Below the pieces are notes generated by a model. That model searched no databases and had not been told where the DNA came from. It saw nothing but the letters and a program-made list of their open reading frames with translations. Positions 1 to 9,181 of a DNA stretch of 64,000 nucleotides are shown here, one piece after another. Made by a program: the position numbers and the translations under genes. Numbering within the stretch: position 1 is the first letter of the stretch; each line of letters opens with the position of its first letter. This DNA comes from Povalibacter uvarum (lineage in GTDB: Bacteria > Pseudomonadota > Gammaproteobacteria > Steroidobacterales > Steroidobacteraceae), in the NCBI RefSeq assembly GCF_014202975.1, contig NZ_JACHHZ010000003.1, positions 186,001 through 250,000 on the forward strand, given 5' to 3'.

Positions 1-104
1 CCGATTTCGCCGAGGGATTGCGCGTGCAGAAAGTCATGACGGCCATCGAGCTCGCGGCACAGCAGGGCGGCTGGATCGTTCCCGAGCGGATCACTGCGTC
101 ATGA
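1..104 (+). CDS. C-terminal end of a Gfo/Idh/MocA-family oxidoreductase (partial)
   Basis: Only the last 33 codons are inside the window, read from base 3. The peptide ends in a helix and tail (DFAEGLRVQKV... then GGWIVPERITAS) typical of the C-terminus of NAD-dependent Gfo/Idh/MocA dehydrogenases. The stop overlaps the iolB start in an ATGA, so it belongs to the same operon. In an inositol operon the expected enzyme would be inositol 2-dehydrogenase (IolG) or an inosose-handling relative. The visible piece is too short to choose, and the family call itself rests on a short segment plus context. Confidence 0.5.
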   Translation, partial: DFAEGLRVQKVMTAIELAAQQGGWIVPERITAS

Positions 105-934
105 GCGATCACATCACGGCGCATCGGGATGGCTTCGATCCCGGATACACCTCAGTCACGCAATACGATGCAGCCGACAATCCCTCCGGGATCGGGTTCG
201 GCGTGCTTCGGCTGAAGGCGGGTGAGAAAGTCTCGGTGAAAGCCGAACGCGAAACCGCCTGGCTGCTGATGAGCGGATCGCTGACAGGATCGGTGGGCGA
301 CGACCCGTTCTCCTTCAGCCGGACGTCGCTGTTCGATGAATCGGCGAGTTGTGTTCACGTGCCCGCCGGCACGCAGGTCAACTTCGCCGCGACCGCTGAC
401 ACCGAGCTCACCGTTTACGATTGCATCAACACGCGTCAGTTCGCTGCGCGTGTCTTCCTGCCGCGTCACGTGCCGAACGAGCCGCGCGGACGCGGATTGG
501 TCGGCGAGCGGTCATTGCGCTACGTGCGGACGATCTTCGATCGCACCAACTCTCCCGTCGAAGTCGAGCTGGTGCTCGGCGAAGTCGTGACTTTTCCCGG
601 CGGCTGGTCGAGCTATCCGCCGCATCATCATCCGCAGCACGAGATCTATCACTACCGGTTCACGGAACCGCAAGGCTACGGCCATGCGGAACTCGGTGAA
701 GAAGTCGTGAAGGTGCGGCAGTACGACACAGTGAAGATTCCAGCGGGTTTCGATCATGCCCAGTGCGCTGCGCCTGGCTATGGAATGTACTACTCGTGGG
801 TCATCCGGCATCTGCCCGACAACCCGTACACCGTGCCCGAGTTCACCGCGGAGCATGCGTGGACCCTCAAGCCCGACGCTGCGTTCTGGCGACCCGGCGA
901 ATTCGATCGGACCGGCGGATTCAAGAAATCATGA
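101..934 (+). CDS. iolB: 5-deoxy-glucuronate isomerase IolB
   Basis: The 277-residue product matches the IolB family in length and in its double-stranded beta-helix (cupin) layout. The metal-binding segment is visible around residues 167-187 as WSSYPPHHHP followed by HEIYHY, with a later HAQC histidine near 222. IolB isomerises 5-deoxy-D-glucuronate to 2-deoxy-5-keto-D-gluconate in cytosolic myo-inositol breakdown. The start codon overlaps the preceding stop and the stop overlaps the iolC start (ATGA at both ends), so translation is coupled across the operon. Confidence 0.93.
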   Translation: MSDHITAHRDGFDPGYTSVTQYDAADNPSGIGFGVLRLKAGEKVSVKAERETAWLLMSGSLTGSVGDDPFSFSRTSLFDESASCVHVPAGTQVNFAATADTELTVYDCINTRQFAARVFLPRHVPNEPRGRGLVGERSLRYVRTIFDRTNSPVEVELVLGEVVTFPGGWSSYPPHHHPQHEIYHYRFTEPQGYGHAELGEEVVKVRQYDTVKIPAGFDHAQCAAPGYGMYYSWVIRHLPDNPYTVPEFTAEHAWTLKPDAAFWRPGEFDRTGGFKKS

Positions 935-2871
935 GCAGAAAGTTCGATCTGATCTGTCTCGGGCGCGCCGCCGTCGATCTCTACGGCCAGCAGATCGGCG
1001 GCCGGCTCGAAGACATGCAGACCTTCGCGAAGTACCTGGGCGGTTCCTCAGCCAATCTCGCAGCGGGGACTGCGCGCCTTGGCGTCCGCTCGTCGATGCT
1101 CACGCGTGTTGGCGATGAACAGATGGGGCGTTTCGTGCGCGAAGCGCTCGCGAAGGAAGGCGTCGACACGAGTCATGTCGCAACGGACCCGGACCGGCTG
1201 ACAGGTCTCGTCGTCCTCGGTATCGACGGCCACTCGTATCCGCACATTTTCTTTCGCGAACGCTGCGCCGACATGGGGTTGTCGGTCGGCGATTTCGACC
1301 AGGCATACATCGCATCGAGCAATGCAATCTCGGTCACGGGCACGCATCTGTCGACGCCCTCGACTCGCGCAGCGGTCGAGCAGGCCTTCAAGTGGGCCCG
1401 CGCGAGCGGGACCAGAACGATCCTCGATATCGACTATCGCCCCGTGCTCTGGAAGCTCACGTCCGCCGGCGAAGGGGAGTCGCGATTCATCGCTTCCGAT
1501 CAGGTCACCGCGGTGCTGCAGAGCTTGCTGCCTCTGTGCGATCTCGTCGTCGGTACCGAGGAGGAAATCCAGATTGCTGGCGGCTCCCCGGACGTGCTGA
1601 CCGCAGTGCGCGCGATTCGCGCGTTGACGCCAGCGCCCATCGTCGTGAAGCGAGGTGCCGCAGGCTGCACAGTGATCGCCGACGCTGTGCCCGCGAGTCT
1701 CGATCGTGCCGAGAACGTGCCGGGCTTTCCGGTCGAAGTGCTCAACGTCCTCGGCGCGGGCGATGCGTTCCTGAGCGGCTTCCTCTACGGCTGGCTCAGC
1801 GGCAAGTCGTTGGGTGACAGCGGTCGCCTCGGCAACGCGTGCGGCGCGCTGGTCGTCAGCCGTCATGGCTGTACGCCCGCGATGCCGAGCCGCATCGAGC
1901 TCGACGAATTCCTGAGCCGCGCCGCGACGATCCGCCGGCCGGACCTCGACGATCGGCTCGAACACATCCATCACGCGACGACGGTCCGGCGTTCTCGCGA
2001 CGAGCTCTACGTTCTCGCGTTCGATCACCGTCGTCAGCTGGAGCAGCTGGCTGATGAGAGCGGCGCGCCGCGTGCCGCCATCGCGAAGTTCAAGAATCTG
2101 ATCGCGACTGCCGTCGAGAAGATCTCGCGCACGATGCACGAACGTGAGCGGCTCGGGATCATCGTCGATTCGCGACACGGCACTGCCGTGCTGAACCGCT
2201 TCAGCGGGACGGGAATGTGGATCGGCCGGCCGATCGAAGTGCCAGGCTCACGGCCGGTCGCATTCGATCCGTCCAGCAACACGGCACTCAACCTCGCGAC
2301 GTGGCCTGCGGGGCACGTCATCAAGTGTCTCGCGTTCTATCATCCGGACGATCCGATCGAGCTCAGGCTGGCCCAGGAGCAGCAGCTGCGCGAGCTCTAT
2401 CTCAATGCTCACAGCCTCGATCGCGACCTGTTGCTCGAAATCATCTGCAGCGGGGGTGGGCGAGCCGTCGACGATCAGACCATGACCCGCGCGATCAAGC
2501 GCCTCTACAACCTGGGCCTGCGGCCGGCCTGGTGGAAGCTCGAGCCGCAGAGCCCGGCTTCATGGCGCAACATCACGGAGGTCATCGCCGAGCGCGATCC
2601 GTGGTGCAACGGTGTCCTCATGCTTGGGCTCGACGCACCCGAGGCGACATTGCAGAAGGCTTTCGAAGATGTCGCGGGCATCGAACTGTGTCGCGGATTC
2701 GCGGTCGGTCGAAGCATCTTCAATCACGCGGCACGCGCCTGGTTTGCCGGGACGATGTCCGACGAAGCGGCGATCGACGACATCGCGAATCGATATCAAC
2801 GCCTGATCGCGAGCTGGCGTGAAGCGCGCGCCGGACGGAATGTGACATCATCGAGCCGGGCTTCCGCTTAA
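931..2871 (+). CDS. iolC: IolC kinase fused to DUF2090 aldolase-like domain
   Basis: The start at 931 is chosen because it overlaps the iolB stop as ATGA; the reading frame is open further upstream but only inside iolB. Residues 1-325 are a PfkB/ribokinase-fold kinase with the GGSSAN substrate segment near 35 and the catalytic GAGD motif at 275-278. These are as expected for 5-dehydro-2-deoxygluconokinase. Residues about 335-640 form a DUF2090 domain, often annotated as a 5-dehydro-2-deoxyphosphogluconate aldolase equivalent (IolJ step). The 646-residue fusion would therefore phosphorylate DKG and perhaps cleave it to dihydroxyacetone phosphate and malonate semialdehyde. The kinase assignment is firm, the aldolase role is inferred. 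No separate iolJ is visible. Confidence 0.92.
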   Translation: MSRKFDLICLGRAAVDLYGQQIGGRLEDMQTFAKYLGGSSANLAAGTARLGVRSSMLTRVGDEQMGRFVREALAKEGVDTSHVATDPDRLTGLVVLGIDGHSYPHIFFRERCADMGLSVGDFDQAYIASSNAISVTGTHLSTPSTRAAVEQAFKWARASGTRTILDIDYRPVLWKLTSAGEGESRFIASDQVTAVLQSLLPLCDLVVGTEEEIQIAGGSPDVLTAVRAIRALTPAPIVVKRGAAGCTVIADAVPASLDRAENVPGFPVEVLNVLGAGDAFLSGFLYGWLSGKSLGDSGRLGNACGALVVSRHGCTPAMPSRIELDEFLSRAATIRRPDLDDRLEHIHHATTVRRSRDELYVLAFDHRRQLEQLADESGAPRAAIAKFKNLIATAVEKISRTMHERERLGIIVDSRHGTAVLNRFSGTGMWIGRPIEVPGSRPVAFDPSSNTALNLATWPAGHVIKCLAFYHPDDPIELRLAQEQQLRELYLNAHSLDRDLLLEIICSGGGRAVDDQTMTRAIKRLYNLGLRPAWWKLEPQSPASWRNITEVIAERDPWCNGVLMLGLDAPEATLQKAFEDVAGIELCRGFAVGRSIFNHAARAWFAGTMSDEAAIDDIANRYQRLIASWREARAGRNVTSSSRASA

Positions 2872-2882
2872 CGCGTGACCTC

Positions 2883-4715
2883 ATGACATCCATCCGTCTC
2901 ACGATGAGCCAGGCGCTCGTGCGCTATCTCATGGCGCAACAGACCGTCATCGACGGCTCGACCGTTCCGTTGATTCCCGGCGTGTTCGCGATCTTCGGTC
3001 ACGGCAACGTTGCCGGAATGGGCGAGGCACTCGCGGCCGTACGCGATCAGTGGCCAACCTATCGGGCTCACAACGAACAGGCGATGGCGCACGCGGCCAT
3101 CGCTTACGCGAAAACGCTGCGTCGTCGCCGGTTCATGGCATGCACGACTTCGATTGGACCGGGCGCGACCAACATGGTGACGGCGGCAGCGCTGGCGCAT
3201 GTCAATCGACTGCCTCTGCTGCTCCTGCCCGGCGATGTGTTCGCTGGTCGTCGTCCCGATCCGGTACTGCAACAGGTCGAGGACTTCGGGGATCCGACGA
3301 TCACGGCGAACGATTGCTTTCGTCCGGTCTCGCGTTACTGGGATCGCATTACTCGACCCGAACAGTTGCTGCGCAGCCTGCCGCAAGCGATGGGTGTGCT
3401 CACCGATCCCGCGGAGTGCGGTCCTGTCACGCTCGCATTGCCTCAGGATGTGCAGACGCAGGCGTTCGACTATCCCGCATCATTCTTTCAGCCGCAGGTT
3501 CACGAGCCATCCCGCCTTGGCGCGGATCCCGCGAAGATGCGGAGAGCCGCGCAACTGCTGGCGAATGCGAAGCGTCCGCTGATTGTCGCCGGTGGTGGCG
3601 TTCATTACGCGGACGCATGCGCACAGCTCGCGGACTTCGCTACGCGCCACGGAATCCCGGTGGCGGAGACGCAGGCAGGGAAGGGTGCATTGCCCTGGGG
3701 TCACGCCTGGAACGTCGGGTCGATTGGTGTGACAGGCTCGAGTGCCGCCAACGAGCTGGCCGCCGAGGCGGATCTCATCATCGCCATCGGGACTCGCCTG
3801 CAGGACTTCACGACGGCGTCAGCGACGCTCTTCCAGGAACGCGAGCGCCGGTTCATCGCGATCAACGTCTGCCGATCCGATGCCGTCAAGTACGACGCAC
3901 TGCCGTTGCAGGGCGACGCAGCGCGGACGCTGTCGGAGCTGGATGCGTTCGCCTCACGCTCGTCGAACGACGCGTGGGCCGGCCGCGTGCGCGCACTGAA
4001 GCAGTCTTGGGATGCCGCTGTGGATGTGGCGACACGAGATGCGGGTGTCGATCATCCGACCGATGCGCAGGTGCTGGGCGCGGTCAATCGCTGGATTGGC
4101 GCGCACGGCACCGTCGTGTGTGCGGCCGGCGGACTGCCGGGTGAGCTGCACAAGCTATGGAGAGCCCAGGATGACGACGCGTATCACCTCGAGTACGGCT
4201 ACTCATGCATGGGCTACGAGATCGCCGGTGGGTTGGGCGTCAAGCTCGCGAGGCCGGATCGCAATGTCGTCGTCATGGTCGGCGATGGCAGCTATCTCAT
4301 GATGAACTCGGAGATCGCGACCTCGATCGCGATGGGGCTCAAGCTCACGATCGTCGTGCTCGACAACCGCGGCTTCGGCTGCATCAACCGGCTTCAGGGC
4401 GCTTGCGGCGGCGAGCCGTTCAACAATCTGCTCGACGAAAGCGCGCCGCGGATCGATTTCGCCGCTCACGCCCGATCACTTGGCGCGCATGCACAGAAAG
4501 TGCAGGGCGTTCGCGAGCTCGATGCGGCTCTCGAAGCGTCGCGCAGAGTCGATCGAACCACGGTGATCGTCATCGACACCGATCCGCAACACAGCACTGC
4601 GAGCGGTGGCGCGTGGTGGGACGTCGCAGTACCCGAGGTGTCGGGCAGTGCGCGCGTCAACGCTGCCTATGAAAGCTATCGCGCCAAACTCGAGGACACG
4701 AAAAAGTCATCATGA
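2883..4715 (+). CDS. iolD: 3D-(3,5/4)-trihydroxycyclohexane-1,2-dione hydrolase IolD (ThDP-dependent)
   Basis: This 610-residue protein has the three-domain plan of thiamin-diphosphate enzymes. An N-terminal Pyr domain carries the conserved glutamate in HNEQAMAHAA, followed by a central Rossmann-like domain. The C-terminal PP domain has the Mg/ThDP motif running from GDGS at 467 to the Asn in LDNRG at 495. IolD hydrolytically opens the inositol-derived ring to give 5-deoxy-glucuronate. The start lies 11 bases after iolC, and the stop overlaps the iolE start as ATGA. The FGCINRLQ stretch after the motif is typical of IolD rather than acetolactate synthase. Confidence 0.95.
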   Translation: MTSIRLTMSQALVRYLMAQQTVIDGSTVPLIPGVFAIFGHGNVAGMGEALAAVRDQWPTYRAHNEQAMAHAAIAYAKTLRRRRFMACTTSIGPGATNMVTAAALAHVNRLPLLLLPGDVFAGRRPDPVLQQVEDFGDPTITANDCFRPVSRYWDRITRPEQLLRSLPQAMGVLTDPAECGPVTLALPQDVQTQAFDYPASFFQPQVHEPSRLGADPAKMRRAAQLLANAKRPLIVAGGGVHYADACAQLADFATRHGIPVAETQAGKGALPWGHAWNVGSIGVTGSSAANELAAEADLIIAIGTRLQDFTTASATLFQERERRFIAINVCRSDAVKYDALPLQGDAARTLSELDAFASRSSNDAWAGRVRALKQSWDAAVDVATRDAGVDHPTDAQVLGAVNRWIGAHGTVVCAAGGLPGELHKLWRAQDDDAYHLEYGYSCMGYEIAGGLGVKLARPDRNVVVMVGDGSYLMMNSEIATSIAMGLKLTIVVLDNRGFGCINRLQGACGGEPFNNLLDESAPRIDFAAHARSLGAHAQKVQGVRELDAALEASRRVDRTTVIVIDTDPQHSTASGGAWWDVAVPEVSGSARVNAAYESYRAKLEDTKKSS

Positions 4716-5599
4716 GAGTCCGTATCGGTATCAATCCGCTGACCTGGACGAACGACGATCTGCCGTCGCTCGGCGCCGAGACCAGTCTCGAAACCTGCCT
4801 CACCGAAGCGCGTGCCGCTGGTTACACCGGTGTGGAACTGGGCAACAAGTTTCCCCGGCAGGCGGATCGTTTGCGTCCGGTTCTGCGAGCGCACGATTTG
4901 CAGCTCGTCTCGGGTTGGTACAGCGGTCGTTTGCTGGAGCGCGATGTAGATGCCGAATGGGATGCGATGCGCTCGCATTTCGAACTGCTGCATGCGCTCG
5001 ACTGCGAAGTCATGGTCTTCGCGGAAGTGAGCCGCTGCACGCACGGCGATCAACTCGCGCCGATGTCGCAGCGCCCGCACCTCCCGGAACGCGAGTGGGC
5101 TCCGTTCGGCGAGCGCATGACGAAGCTCGCGGAGCGAATGCAGAAGGAAGGGCTGCGGCTTGCGTACCACCATCACATGGGCACGGTGGTGCAGTCGGCG
5201 CAGGACATCGATCGGTTGATGACGAGCACGGGTGATGCGGTCGGGCTGCTGCTCGATACAGGCCACCTGACCTACGCGGGCGGCGATCCCGTAAAGGCGG
5301 CGAAGCAGTACGCAAGGCGCATCGTTCACGTGCATTGCAAGGACGTGCGGCGTGCGGTGCTGGAGCACTGCCGCAATCGCGATGCCAGCTTCCTCAACTC
5401 AGTCCTCGAAGGTGTGTTCACCGTGCCGGGCGACGGCATGGTGGACTATCGTGCTGTGCTCGAGCCGATTGCGCAGAGCGGCTACGAGGGTTGGCTGGTC
5501 GTCGAGGCGGAGCAGGATCCCGCCATAGCGACACCGCATGTGTACGCGAAGATGGGCTGGGACAATCTCTCGACGTTCGCCACTTCACTCTTCCGGTAG
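4712..5599 (+). CDS. iolE: Inosose dehydratase IolE
   Basis: A 295-residue xylose-isomerase-like TIM barrel beginning with the IolE-like segment RIGINPLTWTNDDLPSLG. It contains the expected metal-site pieces: HHHMGT near 154, LLDTGHL near 185, HVHCKD near 207 and a late glutamate in VVEAEQD. IolE dehydrates scyllo-inosose (2-keto-myo-inositol) to the trihydroxycyclohexanedione used by IolD. It is the last gene of the operon; the start overlaps the iolD stop. Downstream lies a GC-rich hairpin, then the convergent phytase gene. Confidence 0.95.
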   Translation: MRVRIGINPLTWTNDDLPSLGAETSLETCLTEARAAGYTGVELGNKFPRQADRLRPVLRAHDLQLVSGWYSGRLLERDVDAEWDAMRSHFELLHALDCEVMVFAEVSRCTHGDQLAPMSQRPHLPEREWAPFGERMTKLAERMQKEGLRLAYHHHMGTVVQSAQDIDRLMTSTGDAVGLLLDTGHLTYAGGDPVKAAKQYARRIVHVHCKDVRRAVLEHCRNRDASFLNSVLEGVFTVPGDGMVDYRAVLEPIAQSGYEGWLVVEAEQDPAIATPHVYAKMGWDNLSTFATSLFR

Positions 5600-5602
5600 G
5601 GG

Positions 5603-5622
5603 ACCCCCGCTTTCGCGGGGGT
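5603..5622. repeat. REP-like hairpin between convergent iolE and phytase genes
   Basis: An 8-bp perfect stem (ACCCCCGC / GCGGGGGT) encloses a TTTC loop. It is followed by no T-tract. It sits 4 bases after the iolE stop and 17 bases before the end of the convergent phytase gene. The same core with GAAA/TTTC-type loops recurs at 32.67 kb, so it is probably a dispersed intergenic repeat that may also limit read-through from both sides. Confidence 0.7.
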
Positions 5623-5639
5623 GACGAGATCTCCGCTTC

Positions 5640-7685
5640 CTACTTCAACGCGTCCATCACATCCTGCCAGGACACGTACTTGAAGTTCTGCCGCTCGGCC
5701 GGCATCAGGTTGCGGCCGTCTTGCACGACCAGCAGTCCCGCGGGGAACTCGGCGCCGAGCGGGTAGCTCACAACGTCGAGGCCGTCGGTCTCCGACGATC
5801 CATCGATACCGAGCGCTTCGTTCGCGACGACGTGGAACTTGCCCACGAATTCGTTCGCGCCCTCGCGTCGATAGATGGCGTAGTTGTCTTCGCCCTGATT
5901 CGACGCGACGATGTAGCCCTTGCCATCCTGCCCGTAGTACACGGAGACGCCTTCGACATCGTCTGTCAGGCGACCTTCGCCGACCTTGTCGATGGCAGTG
6001 CGCGTCTCGCCGCCGTCCGGTTCAGCGGAGTATTTCCACAAGCCCACGTCTTCTTCGGCGATGTAGAGCTGGCCCAGCTCATCATCGGCGGCGCAGCCTT
6101 CGGCCTGCGTTCCGACAGTGAATTCACGCACGAGCTCGATGGCGGCTTTGCCGTTGCGGTCGACCAGCTTCCACTGGCGGAACTTGCCTTCGGCGCTGTC
6201 GTTCGCCAGCACGAAGTAGTCGCCCGACTTCGCGCTGCGATACATGCACAGGCCGTAAGGATCGTCGAAGCCCGAGTCGAGCGTGCCGTCGGCCACTGAG
6301 CTCAGTCGCCGCGTCGCGGGATCGAACTGATAGAGACTGATGGATTTCGTCGTGCGATTCGTTGCCGCGACGATCGTGATGGGCTTGCCCGCGAGCACGA
6401 AGCCTTCGCGCAGGTCGACATTGTTCATGCGGCCATCGGGAACGACCTGCAGGCGCTTGCCCTTGAGATCGTAGACGTTCAATCCGAGCTTCTTGTCGGT
6501 GCCGATGACGACGCTGCGCGAAGGATCGCGCTTGTCGACCCAGATCGCAGGGTCGTCCGCCGCATCGCCGTAGCTGTCGGCGGGCGCTGTCTCTACGCGA
6601 GGCTTTACTACACGGACAGCGCTCGCAGCTTTCTCCGCGACCGGCGTGGGCACAGCGAGCTTGAGCGTCTGGGCGATGTCATTCCACGCTACGAGCTTGT
6701 AATCGCCCGAGTTCTCGTCCGCGACGACCAGTGCGCCTTGTGGGAAGGCGTCGCCGAGCGACGCGGAGACGATCGTCAGTCCCTCCGCGTCGCCGACATC
6801 CAGCGAGTTGCCGCTGATCTTGAACGCTCCGGCGGGTTCACCCGCGGGCGAGTAGACGTTGAATGTGCCCGAACCGGCATCGGAGGCGACAAGGAACGCG
6901 GCCGAGTTGCCTGTCCGATAGAGCGCGAGGCCCTTCACTTCTTCATGCAGCGTGCCGCGCGGTTCGACGAGATCGATCGCGGTGCGTGCCGCATCGGATT
7001 CGGGTTCCGCTGCCACCTGCCAGATCCCTGTGCTTTCTTCACTGAAATACAGCGCACCGCTGGCATCGTCGACGGTGCAGTGGCTCGCACCCTTGCCGGC
7101 GGGAATGCGACGGATGAACTGGCCACCCGCCTTGCCGTCGCGCACGAATATTTCCCATTGCTCGAGCTGGCCCTGATCCGTCGCTGCGAACGCGTAGAGC
7201 TTGCCGGTGAGGCCGCTTCGATAAGTGCAGAGGCCGGTGATCGCATCATTGATCGCGATGGGCGCGGTCGTGATCTCCTGCAGCTGGCGAGCCGCGGCAT
7301 CGAGCTTGAAAACCCGTAACGCGCCGGCGCGCTGATCGCTGACGATCGCGAGATCGAACGATCCGCCATCGGCAGGGAATCCCTGACGCACCTGGATGAA
7401 GCCCGCTTCGAGCGCCTCGAAGCGCGCCACGCGTGCGCCGGTGAGATCGTTCATTTCCAGTCCGCCCTCGCCACCAGCGACGAGCAGAATGCTCCTGGCT
7501 GGATCAGCGGGGTCGACCCAGACAGCGGCGTCGCTGGCTGCGTGCCTGAACGTGGCGACCGTTGCGAGTCGAGCGGATATCGCAGGGGACTCTGCCGGCT
7601 TGGCGGCGCTCGGGGCAGGCGGAGCGCTGTGGCTGCAGGCGGAGAGCGCCAGCGCAATGGCGGTGACGAGGATCGTGTTTCTCAT
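5640..7685 (-). CDS. Two-domain beta-propeller phytase, lipoprotein
   Basis: The 681-residue product begins with a signal peptide ending in a lipobox (LSAC) at about residue 17. It then carries two successive phytase-type propeller halves. The C-terminal half (about 350-681) has the hallmark segments DDPAIW at 377-382, GTDKK, the NNVDLREGF stretch and further acidic Ca-binding positions. This is the classic beta-propeller (3-phytase) domain that removes phosphates from myo-inositol hexakisphosphate. The N-terminal half (about 35-340) repeats the plan in a diverged form (SDAAVWVD, FIQVRQGF) and may be an accessory domain, as in described dual-domain phytases. It is convergent with the inositol catabolic operon and divergent from the transporter operon. 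Confidence 0.9.
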   Translation of the reverse strand: MRNTILVTAIALALSACSHSAPPAPSAAKPAESPAISARLATVATFRHAASDAAVWVDPADPARSILLVAGGEGGLEMNDLTGARVARFEALEAGFIQVRQGFPADGGSFDLAIVSDQRAGALRVFKLDAAARQLQEITTAPIAINDAITGLCTYRSGLTGKLYAFAATDQGQLEQWEIFVRDGKAGGQFIRRIPAGKGASHCTVDDASGALYFSEESTGIWQVAAEPESDAARTAIDLVEPRGTLHEEVKGLALYRTGNSAAFLVASDAGSGTFNVYSPAGEPAGAFKISGNSLDVGDAEGLTIVSASLGDAFPQGALVVADENSGDYKLVAWNDIAQTLKLAVPTPVAEKAASAVRVVKPRVETAPADSYGDAADDPAIWVDKRDPSRSVVIGTDKKLGLNVYDLKGKRLQVVPDGRMNNVDLREGFVLAGKPITIVAATNRTTKSISLYQFDPATRRLSSVADGTLDSGFDDPYGLCMYRSAKSGDYFVLANDSAEGKFRQWKLVDRNGKAAIELVREFTVGTQAEGCAADDELGQLYIAEEDVGLWKYSAEPDGGETRTAIDKVGEGRLTDDVEGVSVYYGQDGKGYIVASNQGEDNYAIYRREGANEFVGKFHVVANEALGIDGSSETDGLDVVSYPLGAEFPAGLLVVQDGRNLMPAERQNFKYVSWQDVMDALK

Positions 7686-7831
7686 ATTGTTTCGGGAAAA
7701 TGGCAGTGGAAAAAATATTCCATTGTTGTATTATATTGGAAACTACATTTCAACGGTCTTCGCGACGAACAAAAGTGCGCATCAATGCACGCGGAACATG
7801 ACATCTCGAAGACATTCGTGGGGGCGTTCTG
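7686..7831. promoter_or_regulatory. AT-rich divergent promoter region with TGGAA/TTCCA half-sites
   Basis: This 146-base gap between the divergent phytase and MFS genes is strikingly AT-rich compared with its surroundings. It holds three half-sites in alternating orientation: TGGAA at 7707-7711, TTCCA at 7718-7722 and TGGAA at 7737-7741. The first two form a perfect inverted repeat with 6-base spacing. A TATTAT/TATATT run at 7729-7736 could be part of a -10 element. The layout fits a shared operator for both directions; the regulator is unknown. Confidence 0.5.
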
Positions 7832-9169
7832 ATGTCCGTATTGCGATTCTTCGCCACGGGACCTGACGCCCCGCTGATACAGGACGCGGCGACGATCGAT
7901 TCGCTCTACCGGCGTCACCGGCTGCGAGTGATGCTGGCCATCACGCTCGGCTACGGATTCATCTACACCTGTCGTCTCGCGCTCGGTGTCGTCAAGAAGC
8001 CGCTCATCGACGCAGGCATCTTCGGCCCCGCCGAGCTCGGCCTCATCGGCTCCGCGCTCTTCTATACGTACGCGATCGGCAAGCTCACGAACGGTTTTCT
8101 CGCCGATCACGCGAACATGAAGAAGTTTCTGGCGGCGGGATTCCTGCTGAGCGCGATCTGCAACATCGGCATGGGATTCTCCACACTCGTCTGGGTGTCG
8201 GTGCTGCTGTGGGGCTTGAACGGCTGGTTCCAGAGTCTCGGCGCGCCTGGCGGTGTCGTCGCGATGACGGCGTGGTTCAGCAATCGCGAACGCGGCAGGT
8301 ATTACGGCATCTGGAGTACCGCGCACTCGATCGGGGAGGGGCTCACGTTTCTCGTCGTCGGGACGATTGTCGCCGTGCTCGGGTGGCACTGGGGCTTCTG
8401 GATTCCAGGCATCGCGGGAATCGCGACGGCAATGATGGCGTATGCGCTGGTGCAGGATCGTCCCCGCACGCTGGGCCTGCCGACCGTCAACGACTGGCGG
8501 CAGGATCACTACGTGCAATCGACAGCCCAGGATCGAGGCGTGTTCGCCACGCAGCTGTCGATCCTGAAGATTCCGGCGATCTGGGTACTGGCGCTGTCGA
8601 GCGCGATGATCTACATCACGCGCTACGCCATCAATTCCTGGGGCGTGCTGTACCTGCAGGAGGCGCGTGGCTACTCGCTGCCGATGGCGGGCACGCTGCT
8701 GATGATCAGCACCGTCGCCGGCATGGTCGGCGCTGTTGCTTATGGATTCATCTCCGACAAAGCGTTCAATGCGCGCCGGCCACCGGCGAATCTGCTGTTT
8801 GCGGTGTTGGAGATCATCGGTCTGGTGCTGATCTTCTTCGCGCCGCCCGGCACGCCGTTGTTGATTCTGGGCATGGTGCTGTTCGGCGTCGGTCTGACAG
8901 GTCTGGTGACGGCGCTCGGCGGATTGTTCGCAGTGGACATCTGTCCGAAGCGCGTTGCCGGCGCGGCGATGGGATTGATCGGCATCTTCAGCTACATCGG
9001 CGCGGCGGTTCAGGAGAACGTGAGCGGCCACCTGATCGAGCGGGGCATGACCGTCGTCGACGGCGTGCGCACCTATGATTTCAGTGTCGTGATCTGGTTC
9101 TGGCTCGGCGCTTCGTTCGTTTCCATGCTGCTTGCCGCGAGCCTGTGGCGCGTCAGGCTGCGCGATTAA
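7832..9169 (+). CDS. MFS transporter, organophosphate:phosphate antiporter type (GlpT/UhpT-like)
   Basis: A 445-residue polytopic inner-membrane protein with about 12 predicted segments. The N-terminal region (GYGFIYTCRLALGVVKKPL) and the segment LFYTYAIGKLTNGFLAD resemble the OPA family (GlpT, UhpT, UhpC, PgtP). So does the GWFQSLGAPGG region. Family members exchange sugar phosphates or glycerol-3-phosphate for inorganic phosphate. Next to a phytase and an inositol operon, an inositol phosphate or partly dephosphorylated phytate product is a plausible substrate, but that is inference. A GGGGGC stretch lies just before the ATG, and a kinase and a phosphatase follow in the same direction. Confidence 0.85.
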   Translation: MSVLRFFATGPDAPLIQDAATIDSLYRRHRLRVMLAITLGYGFIYTCRLALGVVKKPLIDAGIFGPAELGLIGSALFYTYAIGKLTNGFLADHANMKKFLAAGFLLSAICNIGMGFSTLVWVSVLLWGLNGWFQSLGAPGGVVAMTAWFSNRERGRYYGIWSTAHSIGEGLTFLVVGTIVAVLGWHWGFWIPGIAGIATAMMAYALVQDRPRTLGLPTVNDWRQDHYVQSTAQDRGVFATQLSILKIPAIWVLALSSAMIYITRYAINSWGVLYLQEARGYSLPMAGTLLMISTVAGMVGAVAYGFISDKAFNARRPPANLLFAVLEIIGLVLIFFAPPGTPLLILGMVLFGVGLTGLVTALGGLFAVDICPKRVAGAAMGLIGIFSYIGAAVQENVSGHLIERGMTVVDGVRTYDFSVVIWFWLGASFVSMLLAASLWRVRLRD

Positions 9170-9181
9170 GAGGAGAGTGTC

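Noticed and set aside
763-930. Upstream in-frame extension of iolC
   Set aside because: It lies entirely inside iolB; the ATG at 931 overlapping the iolB stop fits the family N-terminus.
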